Of a stretch of 64,000 nucleotides of DNA, positions 55,579 through 64,000 are shown piece after piece (position 1 is the stretch's first letter; each line of letters begins with the position of its first letter). The position numbers and the translations under genes were made by a program. Below the pieces are notes generated by a model that saw only the letters and a list, made by a program, of their open reading frames with translations, was not told the DNA's origin and made no database searches. The stretch spans positions 1-64,000 of the forward strand of contig CAJQNB010000029.1 of the NCBI GenBank assembly GCA_905479575.1. Reading direction: 5' to 3'. Origin of the DNA: an uncultured Pseudophaeobacter sp. GTDB taxonomy: Bacteria > Pseudomonadota > Alphaproteobacteria > Rhodobacterales > Rhodobacteraceae.

Positions 55579-55919
55579 CAGCGCCGCGCGACCGCTTGGC
55601 CGCAAATAGTGGCAGGCCTCCTGGTCGCCTCCGGCCAGTTTTGCCGCAAGATCTGAGCAGTCTTGCACGGGCTTTGCTGGCGGAGCCTGATCCGCAGCGA
55701 TCAAATTTATGTCAGCACCTGTTTGATCTGGCAGAGCAGGCAGCAGGCCATGTGGCGCGCACAGGTCAGCTGCATCCCCAGTGGGGAAATGGCACGTTGG
55801 ATGCGGCGGTGCGCCAGTGTTGCGGCCCGCTTGGCGCTGAGCCATTTTGGGATGATCTGAACTATATCAGATGCTTGCGCATAGCTCTTGCGGAACTGGA
55901 GCACCGCCTGGCCCGGTGA
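55575..55919 (+). CDS. Small protein coupled to GTA g15
   Basis: The 114-residue product (HLFDLAEQAAGHVARTGQLH, then WDDLNYIRCLRIALAELEHRL) is helical with no recognised motif. It begins with GTG overlapping the g15 stop (GTGA), as a coupled last gene of the GTA transcript. A protein of similar size and position follows g15 in R. capsulatus; function is unknown. Confidence 0.75.
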   Translation: MTAPRDRLAANSGRPPGRLRPVLPQDLSSLARALLAEPDPQRSNLCQHLFDLAEQAAGHVARTGQLHPQWGNGTLDAAVRQCCGPLGAEPFWDDLNYIRCLRIALAELEHRLAR

Positions 55920-56112
55920 ATGAGGCGCAAAAAACCGGGAGCGATCCGGCGGCAAAACTCAGACCAGTTAGATCCTCTGGTGAGGGCCTGGGGCAATAGG
56001 CCTGGGGCAGAGACCTGACTCATTCTATTTAGAAATCTTCTCCATCAAGGGTTTGCGCTTGGGTTTTTCTCCCCTAAATGCAAACCTAAGGGCAAGAAGA
56101 GGACGCCATGCC

Positions 56113-56937
56113 ATGATCAAGACGCGCACAGCCGTTTCGCCCCTGGACCCGGTCTGGGAACAAATCACCATCGAGGCTCAGGAGGCCGTTGCCAAACAGC
56201 CGCTTATGGGTGGATTGATCCACGCCTGTATCCTGCACCACCCAACACTGGAGAAGGCGCTGTCGTACCGGATCGCCGCAAAGCTCTGCTCGAATGAGAT
56301 GTCGATGGTGATCCTGCGTGAAATCGTCGATACCGCCTATGCGTCCGACCCTGACCTGATTGCCGCTGCCCGTGCCGATCTGATGGCGGTTTATGACCGC
56401 GATCCCGCCTGCCACCGGCTGTTGCAGCCGATCCTGTACTTCAAGGGCTATCAGGCAGTGCAAGCTTATCGCGTGGCCAACTGGTTGTGGCGGCAGGGCG
56501 ATTTTGACCTCGCCTTCTTTTTCCAGATGCGGATCTCCGAAATCTTTGGCGTTGATATTCATCCCGGGGCCAAAATTGGCCGGGGCATTATGATTGACCA
56601 CGCGCATTCCATCGTCATCGGGGAAACCGCTGTGGTGGGAAACAATGTGTCCATGCTGCATTCGGTGACCCTGGGCGGCACCGGCAAGGAAGAAGAAGAC
56701 CGTCACCCCAAGATCGAAGACGGGGTGTTGATCGGTGCCGGGGCCAAAGTGCTGGGCAATATCCGTATTGGTCATTGCAGCCGTATAGCGGCGGGATCGG
56801 TCGTTTTGTCCGAGGTTCCCCCCTGCAAGACCGTCGCTGGTGTGCCTGCCAAAATCGTCGGTGAGGCTGGCTGCGACCAGCCTTCGATCAGCATGGATCA
56901 GGTGGTGCCAAACGGATCTGATCGAGGCCGCCAGTAG
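56113..56937 (+). CDS. cysE: Serine O-acetyltransferase
   Basis: The 274-residue product acetylates serine for cysteine synthesis. The N-terminal helical domain (DPVWEQITIEAQEA) is followed by a left-handed beta-helix of hexapeptide repeats containing DIHPGAKIGRGIMIDHAH and GETAVVGNNVSMLHSVTLGG, with the active-site His/Asp in those loops. Start ATG 56113 after AAGAGGA. cysE also lies beside the GTA cluster in relatives, which supports the ancestral position of the cluster. Confidence 0.95.
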   Translation: MIKTRTAVSPLDPVWEQITIEAQEAVAKQPLMGGLIHACILHHPTLEKALSYRIAAKLCSNEMSMVILREIVDTAYASDPDLIAAARADLMAVYDRDPACHRLLQPILYFKGYQAVQAYRVANWLWRQGDFDLAFFFQMRISEIFGVDIHPGAKIGRGIMIDHAHSIVIGETAVVGNNVSMLHSVTLGGTGKEEEDRHPKIEDGVLIGAGAKVLGNIRIGHCSRIAAGSVVLSEVPPCKTVAGVPAKIVGEAGCDQPSISMDQVVPNGSDRGRQ

Positions 56938-56977
56938 GCGCACTGCGCAGACTGATAATCAGCTGATTGAGCAAGAG

Positions 56978-57004
56978 AAAAGGGGCATATTCTGCCCCTT
57001 TTTG
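56978..57004 (+). terminator. Intrinsic terminator after cysE
   Basis: AAAAGGGGCA pairs with TGCCCCTTTT around TATTC, followed by TTT. Confidence 0.85.
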
Positions 57005-57117
57005 ATTCAGGCTGCGTATTCTGTAGGGCTGGCTGTCAAACGGGTATTGGAGCATGGGCGGTCGCCGAGGCCAAGCTGACAGTGGAACCAGTCGCGCCAA
57101 TAAATCTATCCGTCCCG

Positions 57118-57154
57118 GTGAAAACCAACAGGGCCAGTGAAACCAACAGGGCCT
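57118..57154. repeat. Short tandem repeat between cysE and pdhC
   Basis: Two imperfect tandem copies (GTGAAAACCAACAGGGCCA and GTGAAACCAACAGGGCCT), followed by a partial third (GCGAAACAG), in the convergent intergenic region. Confidence 0.7.
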
Positions 57155-57156
57155 GC

Positions 57157-57198
57157 GAAACAGAAATCCCCTGCCGCAGGGATAATCTGCGGCAGGGG
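57157..57198 (-). terminator. Terminator of the PDH operon
   Basis: Perfect 12-bp stem CCCCTGCCGCAG/CTGCGGCAGGGG with a 7-base loop, followed on the minus strand by ATTTCTGTTT. A second smaller hairpin (CGAGGC/GCCTCG, 57202-57220) lies between it and the pdhC stop. Confidence 0.75.
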
Positions 57199-57280
57199 CG
57201 TCGAGGCAATATTCGCCTCGGGTTTTGCTGTCAGGCCCGTTTGGGAGACGGCCCGTTTTCGAGCAGACCGTTTTGCAGAG

Positions 57281-58594
57281 TTACGCCAACATGACCATGG
57301 GGTTTTCCAGGTTCTCGACAATGGCCTGCAACAGCTGCGCGCCCAGGGCGCCGTCAATGACCCGGTGATCCACGGACATGGTGACAGACATCACAGTGGC
57401 CACTTTCAGCTCGCCATCCGCCCCAACAACCGGCTTTTTGCTGCCCGCGCCAACCGCAAGAATGCCGGCATGGGGCGGATTGACGATGGCGTCAAAATTG
57501 TCGATGCCAAACATGCCCAGGTTGGAGATGGCAAAGCTGCCGCCCTGATATTCATGTGGGGCCAGTTTGCGATCCCGGGCGCGGGCGGCCAGGTCTTTCA
57601 TCTCTGCCGAGAGCGCCGAGAGGGATTTGAGCTCGCTGTCCTGCAGCACCGGCGTGAACAAGCCGCCCTCGATGGCAACCGCAACGGCCACATCCGAGGC
57701 TTTCATTTTCAGCACACGATCTCCGGCCCAGACGGCATTGGCATCAGGAACCGCTTGTAGCGCCAGCGCCACGGCTTTGATGATGAAATCATTCACCGAG
57801 AGTTTGATGCCCCGGCCTTCGAGCTGTTTGTTCAGCTGGGCGCGGAACTTGAGCAGCGCATCCAGCTGGATGTCGCGGCGCAGATAGAAATGCGGCACCG
57901 TCTGTTTTGCTTCGGTGAGGCGGGCCGCGATGGTTTTGCGCATGCCGTCGAGTTTGACCTCTTCAAAGCTGCGGGTTTCATACATCTTGGCGACCATATC
58001 CGCCGAGGGGCCAGCGGGGGCGGCGGCTGCCGGAGCAGAGGCTGGCGCAGCTGGTTTGGCCTCGGCTTTGGGTGCGGCACTGGCGTTTTCCACATCGGCC
58101 TTGACGATGCGGCCACGTGGGCCGGAGCCGCTGAGCGAACTGAGGTCGAGCCCTTTGTCGGCGGCAATGCGGCGGGCCAGGGGTGAGGCAAAAATGCGCG
58201 CGCCATCCGCAGCGGTGGGGGCTGCGGGCGCCGGTGTGGCGGCAGCAGCGGGCGTGTCGGAGCCTCCGCTGGAGGCCGCCTCCGTGCCCGCGTCAGCGGC
58301 TGGTGCCGCCTCCGGGGTTGCTGCCGATGTTGCGATATCACCGGCGCTTTCGCCCTCTTCCAGCAGCACCGCGATGGGGGTGTTGACCTTGACCCCTTCG
58401 GAGCCTTCGGCGATCAGGATCTTGCCGACGGTGCCTTCGTCCACGGCTTCAAATTCCATGGTGGCCTTGTCGGTTTCGATCTCGGCAATCAGGTCGCCAG
58501 ACTGGACGGTATCGCCTTCCTTGACCAGCCATTTGGCCAGGGTGCCTTCCTCCATGGTGGGGGAAAGGGCGGGCATCAGAATTTCAGTGGGCAT
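57281..58594 (-). CDS. pdhC: Pyruvate dehydrogenase E2 (dihydrolipoamide acetyltransferase)
   Basis: The 437-residue product forms the core of the pyruvate dehydrogenase complex. It has one lipoyl domain (residues 1-80, lipoyl Lys in [11 protein letters not shown]), an Ala/Pro-rich linker, the peripheral-subunit-binding domain ([20 protein letters not shown]), a second linker and the catalytic domain with the active-site His in [16 protein letters not shown]. The lipoyl domain nearly repeats that of pdhB. Last gene of the operon. Confidence 0.95.
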   Translation of the reverse strand: MPTEILMPALSPTMEEGTLAKWLVKEGDTVQSGDLIAEIETDKATMEFEAVDEGTVGKILIAEGSEGVKVNTPIAVLLEEGESAGDIATSAATPEAAPAADAGTEAASSGGSDTPAAAATPAPAAPTAADGARIFASPLARRIAADKGLDLSSLSGSGPRGRIVKADVENASAAPKAEAKPAAPASAPAAAAPAGPSADMVAKMYETRSFEEVKLDGMRKTIAARLTEAKQTVPHFYLRRDIQLDALLKFRAQLNKQLEGRGIKLSVNDFIIKAVALALQAVPDANAVWAGDRVLKMKASDVAVAVAIEGGLFTPVLQDSELKSLSALSAEMKDLAARARDRKLAPHEYQGGSFAISNLGMFGIDNFDAIVNPPHAGILAVGAGSKKPVVGADGELKVATVMSVTMSVDHRVIDGALGAQLLQAIVENLENPMVMLA

Positions 58595-58606
58595 CTTGTG
58601 GTTCCC

Positions 58607-58975
58607 CTAGCTCGCCATGTCAAAAGACATGGAGTCTATGTCAAAAGTCCCATAGGCGCCGAAGGACAGTTCGTGCTCTTTCAGGGACATCGGAAAAAGT
58701 TTGTGGTGCGCGGTTGCACTCGAAAACGGTGGGTGGTCACCGGTCTCATCCTCGCAGAGGTCTTCACCGGGTATCCGCCCGCTGTTGGAGCCGCAGATAT
58801 TCTCAGCTCTGGTCAGGTCCATGACCTCTTTGAACTGAGTATTGAGGCCATCCCGCTTCCCGGCTGTCCAATACTGAACAGGGCGCTTGTCTCCCTGGAT
58901 GCTGCCGCGTTCCAAAAGAACCAAATTGCCGTGTTCAGTCGCAGAGCTTAGGGGGAAGGTGATGGCCTCAAACAT
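58607..58975 (-). CDS. Unknown ORF inside the PDH operon
   Basis: I do not recognise the family. The 122-residue product is soluble, with many His, Glu and Ser residues (AENICGSNSGRIPGEDLCED, then HELSFGAYGTFDIDSMSF), no membrane segment and no signal peptide. The frame fits the gap exactly: its ATG is three bases after the pdhB stop and its stop is 12 bases before pdhC. The ribosome binding site is weak (GGTAAG). Base composition is lower in GC than the PDH genes, hinting at a later insertion. It may be a regulator or assembly factor, or a non-functional spacer. Confidence 0.6.
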   Translation of the reverse strand: MFEAITFPLSSATEHGNLVLLERGSIQGDKRPVQYWTAGKRDGLNTQFKEVMDLTRAENICGSNSGRIPGEDLCEDETGDHPPFSSATAHHKLFPMSLKEHELSFGAYGTFDIDSMSFDMAS

Positions 58976-58978
58976 GAC

Positions 58979-60346
58979 TTACCGATAGGTTACTTGCTTC
59001 ACGGCTGCCACAACCTCGTCGGTGGTGATCAGCGCATGGCGTTCCAGGTTGGCGGCATAGGGCATGGGCACGTCCTTGCCGGTGCAGGTGATCACCGGGG
59101 CATCCAGATAATCAAAGGCCTGCTGCATCACCTCAGAGGCGATATAGCTGCCAACAGAGCCCTGAGGCCAGCCTTCCTCGACGGTGACCAGGCGGTTGGT
59201 CTTCATCACCGATTTGATCACTGTGGGCAGATCCATCGGGCGCAGGGTGCGCAGGTCGATCACCTCGGCCGAGATGCCCTCTTCGGCCAGCTTTTCTGCC
59301 GCTTCAAGAGCGTATTGCATGCCGATGCCAAAGGAGACGATGGTGGCGTCAGAGCCTTCGCGCCAGATCCGGGCCTTGCCAAAGGGAACTGTGAAGTCAT
59401 CCATCTTGGGCACGTCAAAGGACCGACCATAAAGGATCTCATTTTCCAGGAAGATCACCGGGTTGGGATCGCGGATCGCGGATTTCAGCAGGCCTTTGGC
59501 GTCAGAGGCCGAATAGGGCATGACAACCTTGAGACCAGGCACCTGCATATACCAAGCGGCATAGTCCTGGCTGTGCTGGGCGCCAACACGAGCGGCAGCG
59601 CCATTGGGGCCACGGAACACCATAGGTGCCCCCATCTGACCGCCAGACATATAAAGCGTCTTGGCCGCCGAGTTGATGATTTGGTCAATCGCCTGCATGG
59701 CGAAATTGAACGTCATGAACTCAACAATAGGGTTCAAGCCGCCAAAGGCCGCGCCAGTGGCGATCCCGGCAAAGCCGTGTTCGGTGATCGGGGTGTCGAT
59801 GACCCGCTTGGGGCCAAATTCGTCCAGCAAGCCCTGGCTGATCTTGTAGGCGCCCTCGTATTCGGCGACTTCTTCGCCCATCAAAAAGACGTTTTCATTG
59901 CCACGCATCTCTTCTGCCATGGCATCGCGCAGGGCTTCACGGACCGTGGTTTTAACCACCTCGGTGCCTTCCGGCCAGTCGGGGCTGTCATCCACGTCAG
60001 GGGCTGCTGGAGCCGCGGCAGCAGGGACGGGGGCTGCGGGCGCCGCAGGTGCCCCGGCCGCCGGCGCTTCCTTGCTCGCCGCAGGCGCAGCGTCCAGGCT
60101 CTCGCCTTCTTCGACCAGGACCGCAATTGGCGTATTCACCTTCACGCCCTCAGAGCCTTCAGAGATCAGGATCTTGCCGATGATACCTTCATCAACAGCC
60201 TCAAACTCCATAGTGGCCTTATCGGTTTCGATCTCAGCCATTACATCGCCAGATTTGACGGTATCGCCTTCCTTGACCAGCCATTTGGCCAGGGTGCCCT
60301 CTTCCATAGTGGGCGACAGGGCGGGCATCAGAATTTCAGTTGCCAT
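58979..60346 (-). CDS. pdhB: Pyruvate dehydrogenase E1 beta subunit with N-terminal lipoyl domain
   Basis: The 455-residue product begins with a lipoyl domain (1-80, [11 protein letters not shown]), then an Ala/Pro linker, and the transketolase-like beta subunit ([56 protein letters not shown]) and its C-terminal domain. E1 beta with a lipoyl domain is known from alphaproteobacteria. I use ATG 60346; an in-frame upstream extension of 25 residues is not conserved. Confidence 0.95.
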   Translation of the reverse strand: MATEILMPALSPTMEEGTLAKWLVKEGDTVKSGDVMAEIETDKATMEFEAVDEGIIGKILISEGSEGVKVNTPIAVLVEEGESLDAAPAASKEAPAAGAPAAPAAPVPAAAAPAAPDVDDSPDWPEGTEVVKTTVREALRDAMAEEMRGNENVFLMGEEVAEYEGAYKISQGLLDEFGPKRVIDTPITEHGFAGIATGAAFGGLNPIVEFMTFNFAMQAIDQIINSAAKTLYMSGGQMGAPMVFRGPNGAAARVGAQHSQDYAAWYMQVPGLKVVMPYSASDAKGLLKSAIRDPNPVIFLENEILYGRSFDVPKMDDFTVPFGKARIWREGSDATIVSFGIGMQYALEAAEKLAEEGISAEVIDLRTLRPMDLPTVIKSVMKTNRLVTVEEGWPQGSVGSYIASEVMQQAFDYLDAPVITCTGKDVPMPYAANLERHALITTDEVVAAVKQVTYR

Positions 60347-60362
60347 ATCTTTTCTCTTCCCC

Positions 60363-61352
60363 TCAAGCGTAGATGTCGGTCCAGAGCTCTTCGAGCGCTG
60401 GTTCCGGGCTGGTACGGGCAAATTCGGCGGATTGGTTCACCACCTCTTTGATCTCTTTGTCGATCGCTTTCAAATCCTCCTCGGTGGCATGTTTGCCAGT
60501 CAGGAGAAGATCACGAACCTGTTCGATGGGATCGCGCTCGCTGCGCATCTTTTGCACCTCTTCGCGGGTGCGGTACTTGGCCGGGTCCGACATCGAATGA
60601 CCCCGGTAGCGGTAGGTTTTGACCTCTAGAATATAAGGCCCCTTACCGGAGCGACAGTGGGCCGTGGCCCGTTCGCTGGCATCCTTGACCGCCAGAACAT
60701 CCATGCCGTCGACGGCTTCACCGGGGATGCCAAAGGCCTCACCGCGGGTGTAGATGTCGGGGGTCGAGGTCGAGCGCGCCTGCGCCGTGCCCATGGCATA
60801 TTGGTTGTTCTCGATGACAAAAACCACCGGCAGATCCCAGATGGCGGCCATATTGAAGGTCTCATAGACCTGGCCCTGGTTGGCCGCACCATCGCCAAAA
60901 TAGGTAAAGGTCACCCGGCCATTGTCTTTGTATTTATCGGCAAAAGCCAGACCGGCCCCCAGTGGCACCTGGGCGCCAACAATACCGTGGCCGCCGTAGA
61001 AATGCTTCTCTTTCGAGAACATATGCATGGACCCGCCCTTGCCTTTGGACAGACCACCTTCGCGGCCGGTCAGCTCGGCCATAACGCCATTTGGATCCAT
61101 GCCACAGGCCAGCATGTGACCGTGATCGCGATAAGAGGTGATGCGCTTGTCGCCCTCTTGTGCGGCGGCCTCCAGGCCGACAACAACGGCTTCCTGACCG
61201 ATATAAAGGTGACAGAACCCGCCAATAAGGCCCATGCCATAGAGCTGACCGGCCTTTTCTTCGAATCGACGGATCAACAACATGTCGCGGTAATATTGGG
61301 TCAGTTCCTCGGCAGAAACATTTGATTTCTTTGTGCTTTTCCTAGCTGCCAT
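60363..61352 (-). CDS. pdhA: Pyruvate dehydrogenase E1 alpha subunit
   Basis: The 329-residue thiamine-diphosphate enzyme decarboxylates pyruvate. It has [20 protein letters not shown], the ThDP motif from [15 protein letters not shown] to [13 protein letters not shown], and the phosphorylation-loop region [16 protein letters not shown]. First gene of pdhA-pdhB-orf-pdhC. Overlapping palindromes lie 28-55 bases upstream of its start. Confidence 0.96.
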   Translation of the reverse strand: MAARKSTKKSNVSAEELTQYYRDMLLIRRFEEKAGQLYGMGLIGGFCHLYIGQEAVVVGLEAAAQEGDKRITSYRDHGHMLACGMDPNGVMAELTGREGGLSKGKGGSMHMFSKEKHFYGGHGIVGAQVPLGAGLAFADKYKDNGRVTFTYFGDGAANQGQVYETFNMAAIWDLPVVFVIENNQYAMGTAQARSTSTPDIYTRGEAFGIPGEAVDGMDVLAVKDASERATAHCRSGKGPYILEVKTYRYRGHSMSDPAKYRTREEVQKMRSERDPIEQVRDLLLTGKHATEEDLKAIDKEIKEVVNQSAEFARTSPEPALEELWTDIYA

Positions 61353-61379
61353 CGGTGCGGGCTCCCCCTTGAGGCTAGA

Positions 61380-61407
61380 TAGTTTAGTGTTAAACTATTT
61401 AATAGTT
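61380..61407. promoter_or_regulatory. Overlapping palindromes upstream of pdhA (candidate operator)
   Basis: TAGTTTA-GTGT-TAAACTA (perfect 7-base arms) overlaps AACTAT-TTA-ATAGTT (perfect 6-base arms), giving three alternating half-sites in an A/T-rich island 28 bases upstream of the pdhA start. The position suits an operator of the PDH operon; the regulator is unknown. Confidence 0.5.
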
Positions 61408-61598
61408 GAATTTGGCGTGGCTGGCGAGACTTATTCTGACCTCAGGTCATTTCACCGCAGTACAGGCCCAGGAGCGGGCAAAACTAGCGCGCTGGATGAC
61501 CTGCTGCCGCAGAGCATTTATTCTATGGTTGCATGATGATCAGCCCTGTTCAACAGCCAGATCCATCAGCTGTGACACAGGAGGGGTGCAAAAAGCGT

Positions 61599-61898
61599 TT
61601 AACGGATAACGATTTCGTCAGCGCGCAACAGGCCGAGCACCGAGCGCGCCTGTTCATCCAGCAGGTCCAGATCGAGATAATCGTCGGACAGGCGATGGGT
61701 GAGATTTTCGATCTCGGCAATCTCCAGGGTCAGACGATCAAGATCCAGACGAAGCTCATCGGCTCCTGCCTGGATCTCAACCCTTCTGAATAACCCAAAA
61801 TCACCCTGCACCGCCGCAAAGGTAAAATATGCGCCCAGCGCAAATGCGACGACAAAAAAGACGAACGAACCTAGGGAAGGCTTGTGGCTTCGGGTCAA
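61599..61898 (-). CDS. ftsB: Septum formation initiator FtsB/DivIC-like protein
   Basis: The 99-residue product has one membrane helix (SFVFFVVAFALGAYFTFA) and a periplasmic coiled coil (LRLDLDRLTLEIAEIENLTH), then DDYLDLDLLDEQARSVLG. This is the architecture of FtsB, which bridges FtsL and FtsQ in the divisome. FtsB commonly lies between the eno and pdh genes; here it precedes pdhA by ~250 bases. A putative CtrA site lies 131 bases upstream. Confidence 0.88.
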   Translation of the reverse strand: MTRSHKPSLGSFVFFVVAFALGAYFTFAAVQGDFGLFRRVEIQAGADELRLDLDRLTLEIAEIENLTHRLSDDYLDLDLLDEQARSVLGLLRADEIVIR

Positions 61899-62028
61899 TG
61901 GAAGTGCCTGTATGTTTACTGCTCAAGTCTGCTGTTGGGCCAGTTGTTCCGGCCTCTGACTTTGTTATGGCATATGTGATTCGCTTTGTGAATCCCCTTT
62001 TAACTCTGCGGGTACAGAATTTTTCGCC

Positions 62029-62043
62029 TTAAGGTTTTATTAA
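62029..62043. promoter_or_regulatory. Putative CtrA full site upstream of ftsB
   Basis: TTAAGGTTTTATTAA matches TTAA-N7-TTAA exactly, in the 260-base region upstream of ftsB. CtrA controls division genes in alphaproteobacteria, so the position is meaningful, though A/T-rich stretches produce chance matches. Confidence 0.5.
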
Positions 62044-62157
62044 GGATTTTTCCTTGCAGACCAAATTGATAGCCGCAATAGACAAACCACCGATCCCAGA
62101 GAAATCCCGGATCGGTGGTCGTAGCCTTGCCTTTGCTGTGAAGGGGCGCAGGGTGCC

Positions 62158-63354
62158 TTATTCGTGCCGGCTCAGCGCGGCCACACCGGGAAGGGTTTTG
62201 CCCTCCATCCATTCCAAAAAGGCGCCTCCGGCTGTGGAGATATAGGTGAAATCCCCCGCCGCGCCCGAAGCATTTAGCGCCGCGACCGTGTCGCCACCGC
62301 CTGCCACCGCTGTCAATCGGCCCGCACGGGCCAGCGCTGCGGCTTTCAGGGCAGCTGCATTGGTGGCGGCATCAAAGGGCTCAAATTCAAAAGCGCCAAG
62401 CGGGCCATTCCAGATCAGGGTTTTGCTCTGTTCAAAGATGTCATTGATCACCTTCAGGCTTTCGGGGCCTGCGTCCAGGATCATGCCATTGTCCGGGCAC
62501 TGATCTGCGGGCAGCACTTGGTGCGGCGCGTGGGATTCAAATTTTTCGGTGACCACAATGTCGCTGGGCAGGATGATCTTGCAGCCGGTCTTCTCGGCCT
62601 TGGCCATAATCTGCGCGGCGGTATCCTTCATCATCCGTTCAGCTAGGGAAACGCCCACGGACAGGCCTTTGGCGACAAGAAAGGTATTGGCCATGCCGCC
62701 ACCGATGATCAGATAATCGACCTTTTCCACCAGATTGCCCAGCAGCTCCAGCTTGGTCGAGACCTTGGCGCCACCAACAACAGCCGTCACCGGGCGGTTC
62801 GGCGCCCCAAGCGCGCTTTCCAGGGCCTGCAGCTCGGCCTGCATCAAGCGGCCCGCGCAGGCGGGCAGCAGTCGCGCCAGGGCCTCGGTGGAACTATGGG
62901 CGCGATGCGCTGCAGAAAAGGCATCATTGCAATAAATGTCGCCCAGCTCTGCCATGGCAGCGGCCAGATCCGGGTCGTTTTTGGTTTCAGTTGCGTGGAA
63001 CCGGGTGTTTTCCAGCAGCAGCACTTCGCCAGGCTGCAGGGTGCTTGCGGCCTCCTTGGCGCCTTCGCCAACGCAATCAGCAGCAAAGCGGACGCGGGTT
63101 TCAAAGGCACGCTCCAAGGTTGGGATCAGCTGCTTCAGCGACAGGTTCTCGCGCCGCTCGCCACTGGGGCGGCCAAAATGCGCCAGCAGGATCGGCCGAC
63201 CTCCGGCTGCCAGAATGTCTCGCACGGTGGGCGCAATGCGGCGGATTCGGGTGGAATCGGTCACCACGCCCTCCAGAAGGGGGACGTTGATGTCCACACG
63301 CACCAGGACGCGTTTGCCGTTCAGATCCATGTCGTCGAGTGTTTTCCAGCCCAT
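62158..63354 (-). CDS. pgk: Phosphoglycerate kinase
   Basis: The 398-residue product transfers phosphate between 1,3-bisphosphoglycerate and ADP. It has the N-terminal substrate site [19 protein letters not shown], the [12 protein letters not shown] segment, [13 protein letters not shown], the nucleotide-binding [17 protein letters not shown] and the C-terminal [13 protein letters not shown]. Start ATG 63354 after GAGGAGCC. It is divergent from the cyclophilin gene; such pairing is seen in Rhodobacteraceae. Confidence 0.96.
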   Translation of the reverse strand: MGWKTLDDMDLNGKRVLVRVDINVPLLEGVVTDSTRIRRIAPTVRDILAAGGRPILLAHFGRPSGERRENLSLKQLIPTLERAFETRVRFAADCVGEGAKEAASTLQPGEVLLLENTRFHATETKNDPDLAAAMAELGDIYCNDAFSAAHRAHSSTEALARLLPACAGRLMQAELQALESALGAPNRPVTAVVGGAKVSTKLELLGNLVEKVDYLIIGGGMANTFLVAKGLSVGVSLAERMMKDTAAQIMAKAEKTGCKIILPSDIVVTEKFESHAPHQVLPADQCPDNGMILDAGPESLKVINDIFEQSKTLIWNGPLGAFEFEPFDAATNAAALKAAALARAGRLTAVAGGGDTVAALNASGAAGDFTYISTAGGAFLEWMEGKTLPGVAALSRHE

Positions 63355-63491
63355 CAGAGGCTCCTCTGTGCAAATATCGCGGGTAATCACGCTGTTCTTT
63401 CAGCGCTTTTTGGCCGTCAGTCAATGCTCCCTTGGCAATTGCGAGCGCTACCCTTAACTATCGTTGCAAATTTTGCAGACAGGAGGGCCTC

Positions 63492-63998
63492 ATGGCCGAT
63501 ATCAAAGATCCAGAAAACACCGTCATTGTTGAGCTGAAGGATGGCAATGTTGTCATCGAATTGCTGGCGGACGTGGCCCCCAAACATGCCGAGCGCATGA
63601 AAGAGCTGGCGCGCGCAGGTGAGTATGACAACGTCTGCTTCCACCGGGTGATCGACGGCTTCATGGCGCAGACCGGCGATGTGGCCAATGGCGATATGGA
63701 AGACGGCTTTAACCTCCGTGCGGCTGGCACCGGTGGCTCGTCGCTGCCAAACCTGCCTGCTGAGTTCTCCAGCCTGCCACATGACCGCGGCACGCTGGGC
63801 GCGGCCCGCTCCGCCAACCCGGATTCGGCCAACTCGCAGTTCTTCATCAACTTCAAAGACAACCATTTCCTCAACAATCAATACACCGTCTATGGCCGGG
63901 TGATTGAAGGCATGGAGCACGTTGATGCCATCGTCAAAGGCGAGCCCCCTGCGAACCCGGATCGTATGATCAGCGTCAAGGTGGCCGCAGATGTTTAA
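63492..63998 (+). CDS. Cyclophilin-type peptidyl-prolyl isomerase
   Basis: The 168-residue cytoplasmic enzyme (no signal peptide) speeds proline isomerisation in protein folding. It has the cyclophilin residues YDNVCFHRVIDGFMAQTGD, FSSLPHDRGTLGAARSANP and SQFFINFKDNHFLNNQYTVY. Start ATG 63492 after GACAGGAGGGCCTC. The stop codon lies inside the window, so the gene is complete. Confidence 0.95.
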   Translation: MADIKDPENTVIVELKDGNVVIELLADVAPKHAERMKELARAGEYDNVCFHRVIDGFMAQTGDVANGDMEDGFNLRAAGTGGSSLPNLPAEFSSLPHDRGTLGAARSANPDSANSQFFINFKDNHFLNNQYTVYGRVIEGMEHVDAIVKGEPPANPDRMISVKVAADV

Positions 63999-64000
63999 GC

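Noticed and set aside
58994-60451. Plus-strand open frame of 485 codons opposite pdhB
   Set aside because: Antisense shadow of a well-identified gene; its His/Gly-rich composition is typical of such shadows.

Overview
The window looks like a chromosome segment of a marine alphaproteobacterium of the family Rhodobacteraceae (roseobacter group; genus not decided). The basis is high GC, a complete Rhodobacter-capsulatus-type gene transfer agent (GTA) cluster next to cysE, the pdhA-pdhB-pdhC operon with a lipoyl domain on E1-beta, a Rhodobacter-type porin, a Hint/RTX secreted protein and the local order of housekeeping genes.

Layout. 1-1286: no recognisable gene. 1287-4517: large secreted RTX/Hint protein. 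4696-13904 (mostly minus strand): MocA-like nucleotidyltransferase, a dimethylglycine/sarcosine-dehydrogenase-type flavoprotein, an MFS/folate-biopterin-transporter-like membrane protein, a CNNM/CBS/CorC protein, xerD, a long exported protein of unknown function and a 49-residue membrane protein. 13986-15697: aroK-aroB. 15726-17873: hybrid sensor kinase. 18213-19463: a compact phage-type lysis cassette (holin-like segment fused to a SAR-type GH24 endolysin, then overlapping Rz and Rz1 spanins) with no other phage gene beside it. 19850-20968: a porin gene interrupted by an in-frame amber codon. 21199-25137: trigger factor and a chemoreceptor with a duplicated sensor domain. 25252-29724: cpdB, a lytic transglycosylase lipoprotein, two glycine-zipper lipoproteins and a DUF2975/HTH pair. 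29861-31103: rpsF-rpsR-rplI. 31465-34678: small membrane and YceI proteins, including a cytochrome b561-YceI fusion. 34965-40955: fatty-acid synthesis (fabD, fabG, acpP, fabF) with a divergent HisA paralogue inserted, then mltG. 41258-55919: GTA genes g1 to g15 (with g3.5 and g10.1) plus one trailing gene. 56113-64000: cysE, the PDH operon with an unknown ORF inserted, ftsB, pgk and a cyclophilin.

How it fits together. The GTA cluster encodes terminase, portal, protease, capsid, connectors, tail tube, tape measure, baseplate hub, peptidase and receptor-binding proteins, almost all joined by start/stop overlaps, and every reading frame is open. Known GTA systems release particles by lysis using genes located away from the structural cluster; the isolated lysis cassette at 18.2-19.5 kb is therefore a candidate release module for this GTA, although that link is inference. 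Two exact TTAA-N7-TTAA sites, the CtrA full-site consensus, lie upstream of ftsB and of a small membrane protein gene; CtrA also controls GTA expression in relatives. The most notable observations are the lysis cassette, the porin amber codon, the hairpin directly after the capsid gene, the palindromes upstream of pdhA, the extra PDH-operon ORF and the HisA-like protein with changed active-site residues.
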